From Comamonas halotolerans (GTDB lineage: Bacteria; Pseudomonadota; Gammaproteobacteria; Burkholderiales; Burkholderiaceae_C), in the NCBI RefSeq assembly GCF_030162935.1, contig NZ_JASAUZ010000034.1, positions 1 through 64,000 on the forward strand: a DNA stretch of 64,000 nucleotides, written 5' to 3'. Within the stretch, counting starts at the first letter, position 1, and each line of letters begins with the position of its first letter. The notes under the pieces were generated by a model. That model saw only the letters and a program-made list of their open reading frames with translations. It was not told the origin of the DNA and did no database searches. Of the stretch, positions 55,968 through 64,000 are shown one piece after another. A program made the position numbers and the translations under genes.

Positions 55968-56420
55968 ATGGATATTCACGCAATTCTCAAGCAGCTTCCA
56001 CACCGTTACCCCTTCTTGTTGGTGGACCGAGTGATTGAGCTTGAGAGCAATCAGCGCATTCGTGCGGTTAAAAACGTTACGTTCAATGAGCCATTTTTTC
56101 AGGGGCACTTCCCGGGGCGTCCGGTCATGCCGGGTGTGTTGATGCTGGAGGCTTTGGCGCAAGCAGCTGGTCTACTGGCTTTTGACGCCATGGGACAAGT
56201 GCCTGATGAAAACAATATCTACTATTTCGTCGGTATTGACTCTGCGCGTTTTAAGCGCCCTGTTGAACCGGGAGATCAGCTGATCTTGGAAGCTTCGATC
56301 GACCGCGTGCGCGGTGGCATCTGGAAGTTCAAAGGTGTTGCGCGTGTGGGTGATGAGGTGGCTTGCGAAGCCGAGCTCATGTGCACCATGCGCTATGTGG
56401 GTCCTGAGAAGCAGGCTTGA
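55968..56420 (+). CDS. fabZ: (3R)-hydroxyacyl-[acyl carrier protein] dehydratase FabZ
   Basis: FabZ dehydrates 3-hydroxyacyl-ACP in fatty acid synthesis and so competes with LpxA/LpxD for the same substrate pool. The 150-residue product has [13 protein letters not shown] near residue 10, [20 protein letters not shown] near 50 (catalytic His in GHFPG and the Glu of MLEA). The ATG at 55968 is in frame after two bases of spacer. The stop overlaps lpxA by 1 nt. Confidence 0.97.
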   Translation: MDIHAILKQLPHRYPFLLVDRVIELESNQRIRAVKNVTFNEPFFQGHFPGRPVMPGVLMLEALAQAAGLLAFDAMGQVPDENNIYYFVGIDSARFKRPVEPGDQLILEASIDRVRGGIWKFKGVARVGDEVACEAELMCTMRYVGPEKQA

Positions 56421-57211
56421 TGAGCGCAAACATTCATCCAACCGCCATCATTCACGAGGGTGCCAAGGTGCACCCTTCCGTGTCTGTGGGGGCCTACAGC
56501 ATCATCGGTGAGCATGTCGCCGTGGGTGCAGGCACTCGCATTGGCCCGCATTGCGTGATTGAAGGGCGCACCACTATCGGTGCAGATAACCACATATTCC
56601 AGTTTGCTTCTTTGGGCGCCCAGCCCCAGGACAAAAAATATGCGGGGGAGCCTACGCAGCTGGTGATTGGTGATCGCAATACCATTCGAGAGTTCTGTAC
56701 CTTTAATACGGGTACCAGCCAAGACGAAGGGGTGACGCGTGTAGGCAGTGACAACTGGATCATGGCTTACGTGCATATTGCGCACGACTGCGTGGTTGGT
56801 AACAACACCATTTTGGCCAACAATGCCACTTTGGCTGGTCACGTGCACCTGGGCGACTGGGTGATTCTTGGTGGACTGACCGGTGTGCACCAGTTTGTGA
56901 AAATTGGAGCGCATGCCATGGCGGGATTTGCCAGCCGTGTGGCCCAAGACGTCCCTCCCTTCATGATGATTGAGGGTAATCCTCTGGCAGTGCGTGGCTT
57001 CAACATTGAAGGTCTGCGACGCCGGGGCTTCTCGCCCGAGCGCTTGCGAGCCGTCAAGCAAATGCACAAATTGCTTTATCGCCAGGGCATGACGCTGGAA
57101 GCAGCGCAACAGGCTATTGGTGAGTTGCGGGCAGAAATTCCAGAGGCAGCGCAAGATATTGTCATGATGCAGTCGTTCCTGGCTGCTTCAACCAGAGGTA
57201 TTGCACGCTAA
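56420..57211 (+). CDS. lpxA: UDP-N-acetylglucosamine acyltransferase
   Basis: LpxA performs the first step of lipid A synthesis. The 263-residue product is a left-handed beta helix with the start [20 protein letters not shown], the active site stretch [14 protein letters not shown] (catalytic His near residue 122), and a helical C-terminus from about residue 190. The ATG at 56420 overlaps the fabZ stop (TGATG). lpxB follows with a 4-bp gap. Confidence 0.97.
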   Translation: MSANIHPTAIIHEGAKVHPSVSVGAYSIIGEHVAVGAGTRIGPHCVIEGRTTIGADNHIFQFASLGAQPQDKKYAGEPTQLVIGDRNTIREFCTFNTGTSQDEGVTRVGSDNWIMAYVHIAHDCVVGNNTILANNATLAGHVHLGDWVILGGLTGVHQFVKIGAHAMAGFASRVAQDVPPFMMIEGNPLAVRGFNIEGLRRRGFSPERLRAVKQMHKLLYRQGMTLEAAQQAIGELRAEIPEAAQDIVMMQSFLAASTRGIAR

Positions 57212-57215
57212 GGCC

Positions 57216-58385
57216 ATGTCTTCACTAGAGATTCCGCAACCACGCGTTGCCATGGTGGCCGGCGAGACGTCAGGAGACTTGCTCGCCGGTTTGCTTTTGG
57301 ATGGTCTGCAACGCCAATGGCCGCAAGTGCCCAGCTATGGCATTGGCGGCACGCACATGCAGCAGCGCGGATTTGAGGCTTTATGGCCCAGCGAGCGTCT
57401 GGCAGTACATGGCTACAGCTTTGAAGTCTTGATGCGCTTGTGGGACATTTTGTCGATCCGCAAACAGTTGCGTGCCAAGCTTTTGCAAGAGCGTCCGGAT
57501 GTGTTTGTGGGTATTGATGCGCCAGATTTCAATTTGGGATTGGAGCGCGATCTTCGCGCGGCGGGTATCAAGACTGTGCACTTCGTCTGCCCTTCCATCT
57601 GGGCATGGCGTGCGGAGCGCGTGCACAAGATTCGCGCAGCAGCTGACCATGTGTTGTGCCTTTTTCCATTCGAGCCTGCGCTTTTGGCGCAACATGATAT
57701 TCCTGCCACATTTGTGGGGCATCCTCTGGCGCAAGTGATACCGATGGAGCCTGACCGGGCTGCTGCGCGTGAGCGTCTGCGCTTGGTGCAAACACAGCCC
57801 GTGCTTGCGCTATTGCCTGGTAGCCGCAGAGCTGAGGTGCAATATATTGCCAGGCCATTCATGCAAGCTGCTGCATTGCTTAAACAGGCGCAGCCCAATC
57901 TGCAAGTTGTCTTGCCTGCAGTCCCTGCATTGCACGACAGGCTGGTGGCGCTGTCACATGAGTTGGGTGTAGCAGGGTGGCTGAAAATTGTGCGAGGTCA
58001 ATCGCATGATGTGCTGGCCGCGTGTGATTGCACCTTGATTGCCAGTGGCACAGCTACGCTAGAGGCGGCTTTGTTCAAGCGCCCCATGGTGATTTCTTAC
58101 AACATGCATCCTTGGAGCTTCAAGCTCATGCAGCGTAAGCAATTGCAGCCTTGGGTGGGGTTGCCGAATATTTTGTGTGGCGATTTTGTGGTTCCAGAGT
58201 TGCTACAAGAGCAAGCCACGCCGCGTGCATTGGCTGATGCTGTTGCGCAATGGCTGGATGACAGTTCGCATGCACGTGCCAAAGTCCGGACCGTAGAAGA
58301 ACGCTTTAGTGCTTTGCACCATGCATTGCATAAAGACACCACAACCTTGTCAGCCCATGCCATCCAAAAAGTCATCGCTTCCTGA
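57216..58385 (+). CDS. lpxB: Lipid-A-disaccharide synthase
   Basis: LpxB joins UDP-2,3-diacylglucosamine and lipid X into the lipid A disaccharide. The 389-residue product is a GT-B glycosyltransferase, family 19, with [15 protein letters not shown] near residue 10, RERPD-like [16 protein letters not shown] near residue 90, [11 protein letters not shown] near 195, and [20 protein letters not shown] near 275. ATG 57216 is preferred over upstream TTG 57201, which lies inside lpxA. Its end overlaps rnhB by 29 bp. Confidence 0.96.
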   Translation: MSSLEIPQPRVAMVAGETSGDLLAGLLLDGLQRQWPQVPSYGIGGTHMQQRGFEALWPSERLAVHGYSFEVLMRLWDILSIRKQLRAKLLQERPDVFVGIDAPDFNLGLERDLRAAGIKTVHFVCPSIWAWRAERVHKIRAAADHVLCLFPFEPALLAQHDIPATFVGHPLAQVIPMEPDRAAARERLRLVQTQPVLALLPGSRRAEVQYIARPFMQAAALLKQAQPNLQVVLPAVPALHDRLVALSHELGVAGWLKIVRGQSHDVLAACDCTLIASGTATLEAALFKRPMVISYNMHPWSFKLMQRKQLQPWVGLPNILCGDFVVPELLQEQATPRALADAVAQWLDDSSHARAKVRTVEERFSALHHALHKDTTTLSAHAIQKVIAS

Positions 58386-59010
58386 GCAAAGCTGCCTGCA
58401 ATGGCATGCCCCGGGTTTGATAGCGGGTGTAGATGAAGCAGGCAGAGGCCCGCTGGCTGGTCCTGTGGTGGCTGCCGCTGTGATTCTGGATGATTTGAAT
58501 CCGATTGAAGGCCTGGCAGATTCCAAAAAACTCACGGCCAATCGCCGTGAAAAGCTGTTTGATGAAATCCGTGCCAAGGCTTTGTGCTTCTCCATTGCAG
58601 AGGCTTCGGTAGAAGAGATTGATCGCCTCAATATCTTGCAGGCCACCATGTTGGCGATGCAAAGAGCGGTCAATGGACTGCGTCTGAAACCTGCTTTGGT
58701 GCAGGTCGATGGCAACCGCATTCCTTTACTGGATGTGCACGCAGAAGCCATTGTCAAAGGCGATGCCAAAGTGCAGGCCATTTCCGCTGCGTCCATTTTG
58801 GCCAAGGTGCACCGAGACCGCTGGTGTGAGGCGTTTGACCGTGCTTATCCCGAATATGGTTTTGCAGCACACAAAGGCTATGGCACGGCAGCGCATTTGC
58901 AAGCACTCAACAGCCTGGGTGCTACGCCGGAGCATCGCCGCAGCTTTGCACCAGTCACTCACGTTATTCATAGATTTGCAGTGGTTCAAGCTGCAGTCAC
59001 AACTGTATGA
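58357..59010 (+). CDS. rnhB: Ribonuclease HII
   Basis: RNase HII removes ribonucleotides from DNA and RNA from RNA-DNA hybrids. The 217-residue product has the catalytic start [20 protein letters not shown] near residue 25, then [13 protein letters not shown], and [14 protein letters not shown] near 145. The start ATG 58357 lies inside lpxB; some upstream start is possible but the family needs little sequence ahead. The stop overlaps the next gene by 4 nt (ATGA). Confidence 0.95.
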   Translation: MPSKKSSLPEQSCLQWHAPGLIAGVDEAGRGPLAGPVVAAAVILDDLNPIEGLADSKKLTANRREKLFDEIRAKALCFSIAEASVEEIDRLNILQATMLAMQRAVNGLRLKPALVQVDGNRIPLLDVHAEAIVKGDAKVQAISAASILAKVHRDRWCEAFDRAYPEYGFAAHKGYGTAAHLQALNSLGATPEHRRSFAPVTHVIHRFAVVQAAVTTV

Positions 59011-59777
59011 ACATTACAGAAATCAGCTCGCGCGATAACGCGTTTGTCAAAGAATTGCGTCGCTTGTCCCGCGAAAGCGGTATGTACCGCAAACTGGGCT
59101 ATTCGTGGCTGGAAGGCGATCACCTGTGCCGTGCGGCACTCACGCGCGGTCTCAAGCCCAAGGTGGCTGTGTTTGCCAAATCTTTCTGGTCGCAAGTGCC
59201 TTCCGAATGGGCGACGGCAGCGGCTAAAGTCGTCGTTCTGGACGATGCACTGTTTGCCGATATTAGTGGTTTGGAGTCGCCTGCCCGCATGGGGTATGTG
59301 ATGCCATGGGCTGCGGATGTACAAGTGCTGGCTGGTGTCGCCACGATTGTCTTGGATCGTGTGCAAGATGCGGGCAATGTGGGTTCGATTTTGCGCTCAG
59401 CTTCCGCATTTGGTTTTCAGCAAATCGTGGCCCTCAAGGGGACTGCAGCCTTGTGGAGCCAGAAAGTGCTGCGCGCAGGAATGGGGGCGCATTTTGCGCT
59501 TCATCTCGTGGAGGGGGTGGAGCCTGCAGTCCTGCAGCAGTTGCAGGTGCCGCTGCTGGTCACGAGTTCACATCGCGGTGATCTGATTCATGCAACGACG
59601 TTGCCTTGGCCGTGCGCCTGGGCGATGGGGCATGAAGGGCAGGGCGTGGGAGAAGCCGTGGAGGCTTTGGCTGCGCAATATGTGCGTATTGCGCAGCCGG
59701 GCGGGGAAGAGTCCCTGAACGTGGCTGCTGCCGCAGCGATTTGCTTGCATGCCAGTGCAGTAAGTGCTCTGAAGTGA
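59007..59777 (+). CDS. SpoU/TrmH-family RNA methyltransferase
   Basis: The 256-residue product transfers a methyl group from SAM, probably to a 2'-O-ribose of tRNA or rRNA. It starts with a substrate-binding domain ([20 protein letters not shown], residue 6 on), and the knotted SPOUT domain has [20 protein letters not shown] near residue 115, a [11 protein letters not shown] stretch near 208 and [17 protein letters not shown] at the C-terminus. Exact target unknown; it resembles RlmB-type enzymes. It overlaps rnhB by 4 nt. Confidence 0.88.
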   Translation: MNITEISSRDNAFVKELRRLSRESGMYRKLGYSWLEGDHLCRAALTRGLKPKVAVFAKSFWSQVPSEWATAAAKVVVLDDALFADISGLESPARMGYVMPWAADVQVLAGVATIVLDRVQDAGNVGSILRSASAFGFQQIVALKGTAALWSQKVLRAGMGAHFALHLVEGVEPAVLQQLQVPLLVTSSHRGDLIHATTLPWPCAWAMGHEGQGVGEAVEALAAQYVRIAQPGGEESLNVAAAAAICLHASAVSALK

Positions 59778-59823
59778 TGAAGCCCCAAACTGGGGATTAA
59801 TAAACGGCTGCAAGCAAGGTGGA

Positions 59824-59829
59824 TATAAT
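59824..59829 (+). promoter_or_regulatory. Promoter -10 element of carA
   Basis: The perfect consensus TATAAT lies 137 bp before the carA start; the region 17 bp upstream (around 59801) has no good -35, so activation may be needed or the promoter is weak. A CCCCA/TGGGG hairpin (near 59782-59795) precedes it. Confidence 0.6.
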
Positions 59830-59835
59830 GAGAGG

Positions 59836-59965
59836 CTTTTCAGCATTATTTCCTTACGCCTAGCGACGCTTTCCTCGCCATCCACATTGCAGACAAGCAA
59901 CTTGCTCTTGACGCTAGGTCAGGGGCTCGCGCTGGGCGTAACCGTACTTAAAACCGGAGAACCCA
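59836..59965 (+). promoter_or_regulatory. Structured 5' leader of carAB with mutually exclusive pairings
   Basis: TTACGCCTAGCG (59854-59865) can pair with CGCTGGGCGTAA (59930-59941) over 12 positions with one G-U wobble, enclosing about 64 nt. The same left arm segment CCTAGCG (59859-59865) can instead pair perfectly with CGCTAGG (59912-59918). Between them CAAG-CAA-CTTG (59894-59904) forms a short hairpin. The alternative pairings look like a switch. The GGAGA ribosome binding site is at 59956-59960. Confidence 0.5.

Positions 59966-64000
<4,035 letters not shown>

Overview
The window is a chromosomal segment of a betaproteobacterium, most likely family Comamonadaceae and plausibly Comamonas. 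The evidence is the conserved rpsB-tsf-pyrH-frr-uppS-cdsA-dxr-rseP-bamA-skp-lpxD-fabZ-lpxA-lpxB-rnhB block, the wording of RNase R, ThyA and the YihY/DUF2069 pair, moderate-to-high GC codon use, and several GTG/TTG starts. The genus is an inference from sequence feel, not from a search.

Region by region. 1-13.8 kb: a type VI secretion system (T6SS) locus in two divergent arms around an AT-rich 540-bp control region. The minus arm is tssJ-tssK-tssL-vgrG (vgrG cut by the window edge). The plus arm is a TPR lipoprotein gene, tssB, tssC, hcp, tssE, tssF, tssG and tssH (clpV). tssA and tssM are not in view. An intrinsic terminator follows hcp. 14-25.6 kb: housekeeping and metabolic genes: thyA, a lipoprotein of unknown role, a GlcD-type FAD oxidase, DUF2069 and YihY membrane proteins (divergent, 21 bp apart), a long-chain acyl-CoA ligase, an MpaB-like (DUF2236) protein, an Mpo1-like (DUF962) protein, an alpha/beta hydrolase, a YpeA-like acetyltransferase, and metY. 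25.9-31.4 kb: a CBS-domain protein, a 900-bp stretch without a convincing gene but with coding-like fragments, aroC, then nrdR and glyA on the minus strand, and an SLT lytic transglycosylase with a long structured leader. 31.9-38.3 kb: a giant AsmA/DUF748 protein and a DUF349 protein. 38.4-39.1 kb: four identical tandem tRNA-Leu(CAG) genes on the minus strand with their own terminator.

39.1-64 kb: rnr (RNase R without the N-terminal helix-turn-helix region), a DadA-like oxidase with nnr (NAD(P)HX repair), then the essential envelope and translation block from rpsB to rnhB with an SpoU-type RNA methyltransferase, and finally carA-carB (carB cut by the right edge). The block couples translation factors (S2, EF-Ts, RRF), UMP kinase, isoprenoid/undecaprenyl carrier synthesis (dxr, uppS), phospholipid precursor synthesis (cdsA), outer membrane protein assembly (bamA, skp, rseP) and lipid A synthesis (lpxD, lpxA, lpxB, fabZ), with many stop/start overlaps that imply translational coupling.

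The most interesting unexplained signals are non-coding. A 5' leader before carA has a 12-bp long-range stem and a competing 7-bp pairing. A leader of about 170 nt before the SLT transglycosylase follows a near-consensus promoter and has three hairpins. A paired-hairpin leader precedes glyA. The 26.4-27.3 kb stretch holds adjacent small reading frames of coding appearance. Among proteins, the T6SS TPR lipoprotein and the short RNase R deserve attention. No CRISPR array, insertion sequence, integrase or rRNA gene was seen.
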